Shown: positions 7,303 to 14,073 of the stretch, one piece after another | Layout of the letters: each line of letters opens with the position of its first letter | How positions within the stretch are numbered: the first letter of the stretch is position 1 | Source of the DNA: Leptolinea sp964424035 | Lineage (GTDB): Bacteria > Chloroflexota > Anaerolineae > Anaerolineales > Anaerolineaceae | Reading direction: 5' to 3' | NCBI GenBank assembly: GCA_964424035.1 | Contig: CAYRHB010000089.1 | Coordinates: forward strand, 1-15,887 | Length of the DNA: 15,887 nt | Program-made: the position numbers and the translations under genes | The notes under the pieces: generated by a model | The model's input: the letters and a program-made list of their open reading frames with translations, nothing else | What the model was told of the DNA's origin: nothing | Databases searched by the model: none

Positions 7303-8123
7303 TAGCTATCCAGCACAGAATTCAATACCTGCGGAAAATCGGTGATGATCCCGCTTACACCGGCTTTAATCAACTTCCGCATGGATGTTTCCTTGTTCAC
7401 TGTCCAGACGAATACATCCAGACCCTGTTCGCGAATACTGCGGATCAGGCGTGGATTGGCCAGGCGAATTCCGGGGTTGTAGGACTGTGCCCCGGTTTGC
7501 TGCATGCGCGCCAGAGGATTCAAATCAAGCCATTCCACCAATGCCCCGGTCCGGATTTCCGGTTCCAGCTTTTTTACCTGCGATATATACAGATGGTTAA
7601 AAGAAGATATCCAGACACGATTTTCCATATCGAAAGATTTCACCATATTTGTTACCATCTCAACCACGGTATCGTTACCCGGAGTACCTCTAAGATCCTT
7701 GATCTCGATATTGATCTGCCATTTATTGTCGCGGGTGAATTGCAGGGCTTCCTCCAATGTCAAAATGGATTCGCCCACAAATTTTTGCAGATCTTCCGGC
7801 ATCAATTTTCCGGTTTTGATTAGTTTATAGGGGTCGGTTGCGAGATACCAGGATCCAAAATCCAATCGTCGCAATTCATCCAGTGAGAAGCTGGTCACTT
7901 TCCAGGGTTTGCGGTTGGGAAACACCGACATGGCATTGGATGTACGTCGGAGGTTGTCATCATGGATGATCACGGGCACGCCATCAGAGGTCAATGCGAC
8001 ATCACATTCCCACATATCCGCTCCGAATTCCAACGCTTTTCGGGCGGCTGCCAGTGTGTTTTCCGGCGCTACCGAGCGGGCGCCGCGATGTGCAATATTC
8101 AGAATTTTTGGACGGGTCGCCAT
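7293..8123 (-). CDS. Glycerophosphodiester phosphodiesterase
   Basis: A 276-residue GDPD-family enzyme of the UgpQ type, which hydrolyses glycerophosphodiesters to glycerol-3-phosphate and an alcohol in phospholipid turnover. The TIM-barrel motifs are all present: AHRGA (His12, Arg13), PENT (Glu21), WECDV (Glu39, Asp41), IIHDDNLRRT (His54), INIEIKD (Glu140, Lys142), and a C-terminal VFVWTVN and GVSGIITDFP. These give a complete catalytic and metal-binding set. No signal peptide or membrane segment is seen at the N-terminus (MATRPKILNIAHRG), so it is probably cytoplasmic. The start ATG (8121-8123) has TAGGA five bases upstream. It is a single gene, divergent from clpB across about 190 nt and convergent with the VOC gene. 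The exact headgroup specificity cannot be told. Confidence 0.92.
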   Translation of the reverse strand: MATRPKILNIAHRGARSVAPENTLAAARKALEFGADMWECDVALTSDGVPVIIHDDNLRRTSNAMSVFPNRKPWKVTSFSLDELRRLDFGSWYLATDPYKLIKTGKLMPEDLQKFVGESILTLEEALQFTRDNKWQINIEIKDLRGTPGNDTVVEMVTNMVKSFDMENRVWISSFNHLYISQVKKLEPEIRTGALVEWLDLNPLARMQQTGAQSYNPGIRLANPRLIRSIREQGLDVFVWTVNKETSMRKLIKAGVSGIITDFPQVLNSVLDSYSR

Positions 8124-8301
8124 ACAATCCTACTTTTAATATTATTTTTAATATTGTAACAAAAACATCCGAAATGAAAAAATAAATTCAGGCAGGCATT
8201 GGCTGCAACACAGGCGGGAAATGCCAATATGATATAAAACTAATAAAAATCTGACACGATTCCGACATTCGGCGATTAACCTTACTCTGATAAACTATAC
8301 G
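8124..8301. promoter_or_regulatory. Divergent intergenic region, GDPD / clpB
   Basis: An AT-rich spacer between two divergent genes. Near the GDPD start it carries repeated AATATT-type blocks (8136-8156). Further on, TATGAT at 8228-8233 is a possible -10 for clpB, but no good -35 accompanies it. CCGA-CAT-TCGG (8262-8272) is a small dyad. I found no CIRCE-type element (GAGTGCTAA) and no clear heat-shock sigma promoter, so the clpB promoter is unresolved. Confidence 0.4.
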
Positions 8302-8316
8302 AAGGGAGAGTCCCTT
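8302..8316 (+). promoter_or_regulatory. Shine-Dalgarno-sequestering hairpin of clpB
   Basis: AAGGGA-GAG-TCCCTT is a perfect 6-bp inverted repeat with a 3-nt loop, ending on the base before the clpB ATG. Its 5' arm and loop contain the Shine-Dalgarno AGGGAG (8303-8308), eight bases from the start. When folded, the ribosome binding site is paired; when open it is ideal. This suits temperature- or factor-controlled translation of a heat-shock chaperone, but that role is inferred. Confidence 0.55.
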
Positions 8317-10908
8317 ATGAACCTCGAGAAATTTACACAGAAAGCCCAGGAAGCCATTTTACAGGCCCAACAACTGGCAGGTGAACTGAACCATCAAGCC
8401 ATTGAACCGGCTCATTTATTGTTATCACTACTGATCCAGCCGGATGGAGTTGTACCGGCACTGGTCACAAAAATATCCGGCAGCATTTCCGGACTGGTGA
8501 CCGAATTGCAGAAAGAACTTGATTCCAGACCTAAGATATCCGGACCGGGTGCCGGTGATGTTTCACTCGCGAGGGTTACCGCTGACGTTTTAAGTGCAGC
8601 AGAGAAGTTTGCCCGTGGTATGCAGGATGATTACACCTCGACAGAACATATTCTGCTGGCCATGACAGAAAGTCCCGAAGCCAGACGATTGGATAAATTC
8701 GGGATAACCAAAGACGCCATCCTCAAAGCTCTGGTGTCTGTGCGGGGATCGCAGCGGGTTTCATCACAAAACCCGGAGAGCACCTACCAATCGCTGGAAA
8801 AATACGGGCGGGACCTGACATCCATGGCCCGTCAGGGGAAACTCGACCCTGTGATCGGTCGTGATGAAGAGATCCGCCGCCTGGTCCAGATCCTTTCGCG
8901 ACGCACGAAAAACAACCCGGCCCTGATCGGTGAACCCGGTGTGGGAAAGACCGCCGTGGTCGAAGGACTGGCCCAGCGGATGGTAAACGGCGATGTGCCG
9001 GAAGGATTGAAAAATAAACGCCTGATCCAGCTTGATATGGGCGCATTGATCGCCGGCGCCAAGTATCGCGGTGAATTCGAAGAACGGTTGAAAGCTGTTC
9101 TGAAAGAGATCACAGAATCATCCGGAGAGATCATCCTCTTCATTGATGAAATGCACACCGTGGTGGGGGCAGGTGCCGCCGAAGGCGCGATGGATGCCGG
9201 GAATATGCTGAAGCCCATGCTGGCGCGTGGGGAATTGCATTTAATCGGCGCAACCACCCTGGATGAGTACCGCAAGAATGTCGAAAAAGATCCGGCATTG
9301 GAACGCAGGTTCCAACCCGTATTGGTGGAAGAACCGGATGTGGAAGACACCATCAGCATCTTGCGCGGACTGAAACAGCGATACGAAGTCCATCATGGAG
9401 TCCGCATAACGGATGCGGCCGTGATCGCGGCAGCCACACTTTCCAACCGCTACATTACCGACCGGCATCTGCCGGATAAAGCCATCGATTTGATCGATGA
9501 AGCGGCAGCCCGTCTGCGCACCGAGATCGATTCAAAACCACAACAGCTGGATGAAGTTGACCGTCAGATTATGCAAATGGAGATCGAACGCCAGGCATTG
9601 CAGAAGGAAAAGGATAAAGGATCCAAAGACCGGTTGCAAAAGATCGAAGCGGATCTTGCCAATTTGAAAGAACAATCATCGCAGTTGACCACACGTTGGC
9701 AAAATGAAAAAACAGTCATCGCCGATCTGCGTAAAGTCAAGGAGGAAACCGAACAGGCCCTGGTGGAAGTGGAAAAAGCGGAACGCCGGGCTGACCTCGA
9801 GACTGCCGCCCGTCTGCGGTATGGCACATTACGTGACCTAGAAAATCGCCAGAATGAAGCCGAGCAGAAGCTGCGGCACGTTCAGCAACAGGGCGCCCTT
9901 CTCAAGGAAGAAGTGGACGCGGAAGAAATTGCAGAGATCATTTCCAGTTGGACACACATTCCTGTTTCCCGATTGATGGAAGGTGAGATGCAAAAACTGT
10001 TGCATATGGAAGAACGCCTGCGCCAACGTGTTATTGGCCAGGAAGATGCTCTTCGAGTGGTTTCCAATGCCGTCCGCCGCGCCCGGGCAGGTCTGCAGGA
10101 TCCCAACCGCCCAATCGGGTCCTTTATTTTCCTCGGCCCGACCGGTGTGGGAAAGACCGAGCTGGCAAGGGCGCTGGCTCTGTTCCTGTTTGATGACGAA
10201 CATGCCATGATCCGGATTGATATGAGCGAATACCAGGAAAAGCATACAGTCTCCCGCTTGATCGGTGCTCCTCCAGGTTACGTCGGATATGAGGAAGGCG
10301 GTCAGTTGACAGAAGCGGTCCGCCGACGACCCTATAGCGTCATCCTTTTTGATGAGATTGAGAAAGCCCACGGTGAAGTGTTCAATGTTTTGCTGCAATT
10401 GCTGGACGACGGCCGGTTGACTGACGGACAGGGACGGACTGTCGATTTCAGAAATACGGTAGTCATTATGACCAGCAATCTGGGCAGTGAATTGTGGCTT
10501 GATCGTACCAGAGTCGTTCAACGGGATGAAATCACCCGGACCATGCAGGCGCACTTTCGGCCCGAGTTCTTGAACCGCATTGATGAGATCGTGGTATTCC
10601 ACGCACTTTCCAGGGAGAATATCGCCGAAATAGTCGGTATCCAGTTAAAACGTGTGGCGGCTCTGTTGACAGACAAAGGTTTCACGCTGGATGTAACCCC
10701 GGCTGCACGCGACTGGCTCGGAGAAATTGGATATGATCCTGACTTCGGAGCCCGGCCATTAAAACGGGCTATTCAAAGGGAACTTCAAGACCCATTGGCG
10801 ATTAAAATACTGGCCGGTGAGTTCAAATCCGGTGAAACCATACTGGTGGATAAGACAGGTGACAATCTGACCTTTACACCTGTTGTAAAACCGGCAGATA
10901 ATGGATGA
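8317..10908 (+). CDS. clpB: ClpB disaggregase chaperone
   Basis: An 863-residue Hsp100/ClpB ATPase, about the usual length (E. coli 857), which works with DnaK to extract and refold aggregated proteins in the cytoplasm. The N-terminal Clp_N repeat domain spans about 1-145. NBD1 has Walker A GEPGVGKT (205-212) and Walker B region LFIDEMHTVVGAG. The M-domain coiled coil lies around 405-535, rich in Glu/Lys/Gln, and separates ClpB from ClpA/ClpC. NBD2 has Walker A GPTGVGKT (607-614), IDMSEYQEKH, the pore loop GAPPGYVGYEEGG and Walker B VILFDEIEKAH. No ClpP-binding IGF/L loop was noticed. The ATG at 8317 abuts a hairpin holding the Shine-Dalgarno site. An ECF sigma gene follows after 30 nt, so the two are likely co-transcribed. 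Confidence 0.97.
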   Translation: MNLEKFTQKAQEAILQAQQLAGELNHQAIEPAHLLLSLLIQPDGVVPALVTKISGSISGLVTELQKELDSRPKISGPGAGDVSLARVTADVLSAAEKFARGMQDDYTSTEHILLAMTESPEARRLDKFGITKDAILKALVSVRGSQRVSSQNPESTYQSLEKYGRDLTSMARQGKLDPVIGRDEEIRRLVQILSRRTKNNPALIGEPGVGKTAVVEGLAQRMVNGDVPEGLKNKRLIQLDMGALIAGAKYRGEFEERLKAVLKEITESSGEIILFIDEMHTVVGAGAAEGAMDAGNMLKPMLARGELHLIGATTLDEYRKNVEKDPALERRFQPVLVEEPDVEDTISILRGLKQRYEVHHGVRITDAAVIAAATLSNRYITDRHLPDKAIDLIDEAAARLRTEIDSKPQQLDEVDRQIMQMEIERQALQKEKDKGSKDRLQKIEADLANLKEQSSQLTTRWQNEKTVIADLRKVKEETEQALVEVEKAERRADLETAARLRYGTLRDLENRQNEAEQKLRHVQQQGALLKEEVDAEEIAEIISSWTHIPVSRLMEGEMQKLLHMEERLRQRVIGQEDALRVVSNAVRRARAGLQDPNRPIGSFIFLGPTGVGKTELARALALFLFDDEHAMIRIDMSEYQEKHTVSRLIGAPPGYVGYEEGGQLTEAVRRRPYSVILFDEIEKAHGEVFNVLLQLLDDGRLTDGQGRTVDFRNTVVIMTSNLGSELWLDRTRVVQRDEITRTMQAHFRPEFLNRIDEIVVFHALSRENIAEIVGIQLKRVAALLTDKGFTLDVTPAARDWLGEIGYDPDFGARPLKRAIQRELQDPLAIKILAGEFKSGETILVDKTGDNLTFTPVVKPADNG

Positions 10909-10938
10909 AATGTAACCAAAAGAAGGATCGGACATCTT

Positions 10939-11556
10939 ATGAATAACGAACCAACAACAGAAAAAGAGCTGCTGGCCCGATTTAAATCGTCCGATCCTTC
11001 ACAGGCTCTTGCGGAATTGTTCGAAACCTACGCTGATCCGATCTACCGTCTGGCAATCCAATTGCTGGGAGACCCGGCTATTGCGGAAGACGTAGTTCAG
11101 GAGACGTTCATATCAGCCATCACGCATCGCGAATCCTTTGAAGGAAGATCCAGGATCAGTTCCTGGCTGTACCGCATCGCCTACAATGCAGCAATGGGAA
11201 GGCTGCGCGCCCGTCATGAGGAACCCCTGCCCGAGGATGAACCGGATGAAGACTCTGTTGTACCCATCCCCCGCTCACTCATCGAATGGACAATGACCCC
11301 CGAGCAGATGCAGGCAGATGGCGAAGCCGCGGATTACCTGCAAAAAGCCGTACAGTCACTTCCCATGAAATATCGCGTGGTCTTTTTCCTGCGGGATATG
11401 GAGGATCAGTCAACGGAACAGACTGCGGAAGTTCTGGGGTTATCGGAAGCCGCAGTAAAAGTCCGGCTTCACCGCGCCCGGTTTGCCCTGAGGGAAATGC
11501 TTTCGGATTATTTCTCTGAAAGACTGGCTGGCTCTCAACCACAAGGAGAACGATAA
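10939..11556 (+). CDS. ECF-type RNA polymerase sigma factor
   Basis: A 205-residue extracytoplasmic-function sigma factor with region 2 (about 20-95) and region 4 (about 130-190) and no region 1 or 3. Region 2 carries DPIYRLAIQLLGD, AEDVVQETFISA and GRSRISSWLYRIAYNAAM, the core-binding and -10 recognition parts. Region 4 carries SLPMKYRVVFFLRDME and the helix-turn-helix STEQTAEVLGLSEAAVKVRLHRARFALRE that reads the -35. The ribosome site AAGGA lies upstream of ATG. The small zinc-binding anti-sigma gene starts 3 nt after its stop, the usual sigma/anti-sigma pairing. Its place directly after clpB and before thioredoxin genes suggests a protein-folding or thiol-stress regulon. That role is inferred from context and from the SigR/RsrA precedent; target promoters were not identified. 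Confidence 0.92.
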   Translation: MNNEPTTEKELLARFKSSDPSQALAELFETYADPIYRLAIQLLGDPAIAEDVVQETFISAITHRESFEGRSRISSWLYRIAYNAAMGRLRARHEEPLPEDEPDEDSVVPIPRSLIEWTMTPEQMQADGEAADYLQKAVQSLPMKYRVVFFLRDMEDQSTEQTAEVLGLSEAAVKVRLHRARFALREMLSDYFSERLAGSQPQGER

Positions 11557-11559
11557 AAG

Positions 11560-11799
11560 ATGGATTGTAAAGATATTGTTCACTGCCTGTCTGAATATAT
11601 TGATGGTGAACTGCCCATTGAAGTCCTTGAACAGGCAGAGAAACATATGGCTGAATGCCCGAAGTGTACTGCTGCCATGAAAACATTGCGGGAAACTATT
11701 CAGGTTTACAAGCTGACCGGCAAAGCGCGCATCGCGCCGGAGCACCGTGCAACAATGCTGGCTGCCATCCAGGAAGCTGTTTGCCCCGATTCAGATTAA
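11560..11799 (+). CDS. Soluble zinc-binding anti-sigma factor, RsrA-like
   Basis: A 79-residue ZAS-type (zf-HC2) anti-sigma factor with the signature HMAECPKC, that is H29-x3-C33-x2-C36, plus C3, H8 and C9 as further possible ligands. There is no transmembrane helix, so it is cytoplasmic, unlike most ECF anti-sigma factors. The spacing DC..I...L.E..D.E....E.H..EC..C follows the pattern I know from Streptomyces RsrA, which releases its sigma factor when the zinc-bound thiols are oxidised to a disulfide. A further cysteine near the C-terminus (C76) is extra. It starts three bases after the sigma stop, with AAGGAG (11543-11548) as ribosome site. The ZAS family is clear; the redox-sensing role is inferred. 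Confidence 0.85.
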   Translation: MDCKDIVHCLSEYIDGELPIEVLEQAEKHMAECPKCTAAMKTLRETIQVYKLTGKARIAPEHRATMLAAIQEAVCPDSD

Positions 11800-11823
11800 A
11801 TTGGAAGATCCTTCTAAACAATC

Positions 11824-11852
11824 TTGTAACCTTATTTGATTATTATTATCTT
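11824..11852 (+). promoter_or_regulatory. Possible promoter of DUF2892 gene
   Basis: In the AT-rich 85-nt gap after the anti-sigma gene, TTGTAA (11824-11829) and TATCTT (11847-11852) are spaced by 17 nt, a fair housekeeping-type promoter. TTGTAACC is also loosely like an ECF -35 element. Because the region is so AT-rich, chance matches are likely. Confidence 0.3.
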
Positions 11853-11884
11853 ATATATAACAATTATCAGGTATGGAGGAAAAA

Positions 11885-12082
11885 ATGAAAATTAATGAAT
11901 CAGCTCTGGATCGTGGCATTCGGATTGTGATCGGACTGGCGTTACTGGCTCTCGGCTTTGGTGGATATGTCACCGGAACCGCGGGGATGGTATTAAAGGT
12001 GCTTGGATTTGTGCCGCTCCTCACCGGTCTGGTTGGATTCTGTCCGCTGTATACGCTCTTGAGAGTAAATACCAATCGCTGA
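11885..12082 (+). CDS. DUF2892 (YgaP-type) small membrane protein
   Basis: A 65-residue protein of the DUF2892 family, the membrane module also found at the C-terminus of the rhodanese YgaP. After a short polar start (MKINESALDRGIRIV) come two hydrophobic helices (about 14-30 and 33-52), then the family's hallmark GFCPLY with Cys53. An in-frame ATG exists 12 nt upstream at 11873, but the sequence ATGGAGGAAAAAATG shows that it sits on the GGAGG ribosome site, so the ATG at 11885 is the better start. Function is not established; family members are linked to sulfane-sulfur or thiol chemistry. It lies between the anti-sigma gene and a thioredoxin that carries the same domain as a fusion. Confidence 0.85.
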   Translation: MKINESALDRGIRIVIGLALLALGFGGYVTGTAGMVLKVLGFVPLLTGLVGFCPLYTLLRVNTNR

Positions 12083-12103
12083 AATTAAAAAAGCTTGCAA
12101 AGG

Positions 12104-12132
12104 AAAGGCACCTGACAAGTGCCTTTTCATTT
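12104..12132 (+). terminator. Intrinsic terminator or attenuator before thioredoxin gene
   Basis: AAAGGCAC (12104-12111) pairs with GTGCCTTT (12119-12126) over 8 bp with a 7-nt loop, and T's follow (TTTTCATTT). It lies 21 nt after the DUF2892 stop and about 27 nt before the thioredoxin start. There is no room for a promoter between it and that gene, so partial readthrough or attenuation is likely. Confidence 0.72.
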
Positions 12133-12153
12133 CGCCAACCCTTAGAGGTATCA

Positions 12154-12681
12154 ATGAATAAACAGGAATTATTGTTCAAATCCCGCAAATCCTCACGACC
12201 GCTGGTTGTCGAATTCTGGGCGCCGTGGTGCACGCCCTGCAAAATAATGGCCCCCGCTCTGGAGAAAGCCGCCCATGACCATACCGGATCGGTTGATCTG
12301 TTGCGGATAAACGCGGACAAGGATCAGCAATTAATGAAAGACTTCAATATCATGGGAATACCCACGATCCTGGTTCTTGCAGGAGGTGTGGTGAGATCGC
12401 GCCACACGGGTATGCTGAATGCTTCACAACTTGAAGTGCTTTTTAAAGCAGCCGCTGAAAATGGTGAGATCATCATCCCGCCTACGGGTTTCCAGCGGAT
12501 TTCCCGGATCGTCAGCGGCCTGGCCCTGATCGCCTTCGGTTTTTTCTGGGGGTACGGGGTGATCCTCTATCCACTCGGGGCTATTCTCCTCTTCAGTGCC
12601 GTGTACGACAGGTGTCCTGTATTCCGGATGGTTTTTCCGAGAATTAAATCCATGATGCGTGGAGAAAAATCCAACGCATAG
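12154..12681 (+). CDS. Thioredoxin fused to DUF2892 membrane domain
   Basis: A 175-residue two-domain protein. Residues 1 to about 105 are a thioredoxin with the active site FWAPWCTPCK (Cys26, Cys29; Thr in place of the usual Gly) and the cis-Pro loop MGIPTILVL (Pro70). Residues about 112-165 form a DUF2892 domain with two membrane helices (about 117-132 and 134-152) and the family motif YDRCPVF (Cys154). This matches GFCPLY in the separate DUF2892 protein encoded just upstream. With no signal peptide, the thioredoxin part should sit at the cytoplasmic face of the membrane. It may reduce or exchange sulfur with the DUF2892 cysteine, which is inferred. Ribosome site AGAGG lies five bases before the ATG. 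A terminator-like hairpin precedes the gene and another follows it. Confidence 0.88.
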   Translation: MNKQELLFKSRKSSRPLVVEFWAPWCTPCKIMAPALEKAAHDHTGSVDLLRINADKDQQLMKDFNIMGIPTILVLAGGVVRSRHTGMLNASQLEVLFKAAAENGEIIIPPTGFQRISRIVSGLALIAFGFFWGYGVILYPLGAILLFSAVYDRCPVFRMVFPRIKSMMRGEKSNA

Positions 12682-12724
12682 AAACACCCAAAATACAATT
12701 TAACATTTTTTCGATCCGAAACAC

Positions 12725-12768
12725 TTCCGGAGATCTATTTGTTAAATTTCTCCGGAATTGTCTTTTAA
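12725..12768 (+). terminator. Intrinsic terminator after thioredoxin gene
   Basis: A 9-bp perfect stem, TTCCGGAGA (12725-12733) with TCTCCGGAA (12749-12757), encloses a 15-nt loop and is followed by TTGTCTTTTAATT. It ends the clpB-to-thioredoxin region and isolates the BtrH-like gene. Confidence 0.75.
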
Positions 12769-12791
12769 TTGAATCATTCTTGCTACCTGGC

Positions 12792-12822
12792 TTGACTCTC
12801 CCGTAACTGGAGGGATTATGCT
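12792..12822 (+). promoter_or_regulatory. MerR-type promoter/operator with 19-bp spacer
   Basis: TTGACT (12792-12797) and TATGCT (12817-12822) are separated by exactly 19 bp, too long for unaided sigma-70 use and typical of MerR-activated promoters. A dyad TCCC (12799-12802) / GGGA (12812-12815) is centred at 12807, the exact middle of the spacer, where a MerR dimer binds. Transcription would begin near 12829, next to a GCTGATCAGC palindrome (12829-12838). It drives the BtrH-like gene; the two MerR genes downstream are the obvious candidates for its regulator. Confidence 0.78.
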
Positions 12823-12862
12823 ATACAGGCTGATCAGCACAATTCTTTCATCAGGAGTATGA

Positions 12863-13918
12863 ATGACCTGTCTCAAATTACCCCACAAAGTCCTGGATTA
12901 TGCCTGCCCGATCAACGGATTGGAAGATATGTATGAATGGAAAACCGGGAACCGGCTCCCCGGCTATTTCCTGATGGACCTGAGCATGACCGGATTTCTT
13001 TATCTCCGGCAAAAGAACGCCCCGACTCCGCGAATGGTCTTCTGGGGGAATGGAACCGGTCGTCCGCAGCACGACTTGTTGGCCAATATTATTGGATATA
13101 CATGGACATCCATGGAAGGTAAGAGTTTCTCAACTTCCTGGAAGGCGGCAACCCGGAGCATCGACCGGGGGCTGCCGGTGATCCTTGGTTTGCTCGATAT
13201 GTTCCACCTGCCGTATTATCCTCATTTCTATCATCGTATACACATTCCCCAGCATTATGTTCTCCTCGTCGGTTATGACCAGGGATCATCTGTTGCATAC
13301 GTGCAAGATAACGGGCTTCCGGGTATTCAGACCATACCATTGGAAGATCTTCAGGAAGCCTGGAATGTGAACAATCCCGGGCAGGGTAAAAAGAACACAT
13401 TGTTTATTCTGGAATTCAACGACCGCATTGCCCCGCTCGAAGAGATCGTGGTCAACGGATTAAGAAAAAAAGCGAATTTAATCCTTCACCCGCCGGTTGG
13501 GTTCATGGGTATCAACGGGATGCGCAAATTGGCTGCCGATATTTCCCGCTGGCCACAAGAACTGCCAGACGATCAGATCAAAAAATGCCTGACGGATCTG
13601 GTCACATTTACCTGCAGTGTTGTTCCAATGCTTCCACAGCGAATGCTGCCCTTCAGGTTGAATTACACTGATCCGCACCAGGCTGTTCGTGACCGGTTTT
13701 CCAAAGAGATCAGCAGCTTGGCGGGTTCGATCAGCATGCCCGGGTTAAAGGAGGCGGCAGATTTGCTGGCGGAAAGCGGCAGATCCATCGGCCGCCTTAC
13801 CGATGTGATTACAGATCAGATACTCACACAGACAGTGCGCCTTGAAGAACCCGCTCAATTGATTGCAGAAATTGCGGATCTCGAAGAAAGGGCTTATAGA
13901 CAATTGGATTTGGATTGA
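12863..13918 (+). CDS. BtrH_N / DUF4872 cysteine acyltransferase-like protein
   Basis: A 351-residue protein with the layout of the butirosin-biosynthesis BtrH N-terminal family followed by a DUF4872-like helical region (about 190-351). BtrH moves an acyl group from a carrier protein to an amine, using a papain-like cysteine fold. Here Cys15 (DYACPING) is the likely nucleophile. The family core follows: GLPVILGLLDMFHLPYYP (103-120), then PQHYVLLVGYD with His131, and AYVQDN with Asp149, a plausible Cys-His-Asp triad. No signal peptide or membrane helix is seen. No carrier-protein or antibiotic genes are in the window, so the substrate is unknown; amide transfer or hydrolysis are both possible. 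AGGAG lies five bases before the ATG. A MerR-type promoter lies upstream, and a strong terminator follows. Confidence 0.75.
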   Translation: MTCLKLPHKVLDYACPINGLEDMYEWKTGNRLPGYFLMDLSMTGFLYLRQKNAPTPRMVFWGNGTGRPQHDLLANIIGYTWTSMEGKSFSTSWKAATRSIDRGLPVILGLLDMFHLPYYPHFYHRIHIPQHYVLLVGYDQGSSVAYVQDNGLPGIQTIPLEDLQEAWNVNNPGQGKKNTLFILEFNDRIAPLEEIVVNGLRKKANLILHPPVGFMGINGMRKLAADISRWPQELPDDQIKKCLTDLVTFTCSVVPMLPQRMLPFRLNYTDPHQAVRDRFSKEISSLAGSISMPGLKEAADLLAESGRSIGRLTDVITDQILTQTVRLEEPAQLIAEIADLEERAYRQLDLD

Positions 13919-13941
13919 ACACAAGAATCCCATTCAAAATC

Positions 13942-13979
13942 GCCGTGGAAAACGCTGCTTTTTCCACGGCTTTCTTATT
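13942..13979 (+). terminator. Intrinsic terminator of BtrH-like gene
   Basis: GCCGTGGAAAA (13942-13952) pairs perfectly with TTTTCCACGGC (13960-13970), 11 bp with a short loop, and runs into TTTCTTATT. It lies 23 nt past the stop and separates this gene from the first MerR regulator. Confidence 0.93.
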
Positions 13980-14006
13980 GAATTCCATTTAATCCATATA
14001 TAACTG

Positions 14007-14035
14007 TTGATTTACGGATTGTTTAAAGGGAAAAT
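14007..14035 (+). promoter_or_regulatory. Possible promoter of first MerR gene
   Basis: TTGATT (14007-14012) and GAAAAT (14030-14035) are spaced by 17 bp. The -10 is poor. No 19-bp MerR-type arrangement is seen here, so this regulator does not clearly control itself. Confidence 0.3.
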
Positions 14036-14073
14036 AAAGGTGATGGTATTTACTTCAGAAAATGGAGTTTAGA

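Noticed and set aside
7245..7823. 192-codon plus-strand frame after the VOC gene
   Set aside because: It is antisense to the phosphodiesterase, whose catalytic motifs are complete on the other strand.
8124..8316. CIRCE/HrcA operator or SigR-type GGGAAT promoter for clpB
   Set aside because: No TTAGCACTC/GAGTGCTAA pair is present. GGGAAA at 8216-8221 has no matching -10 at the right distance.
9838..10602. 254-codon minus-strand open frame inside clpB
   Set aside because: It lies opposite the conserved second ATPase domain and shows no domain signature.
11873..11884. Upstream ATG as start of the DUF2892 gene
   Set aside because: This ATG forms part of the GGAGG ribosome site for the ATG at 11885.
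12859..12861. ATG overlapping the ribosome site of the BtrH-like gene as a small leader ORF
   Set aside because: The frame closes after about 25 codons within the BtrH-like gene, and the AGGAG is too close to it to serve as its ribosome site.
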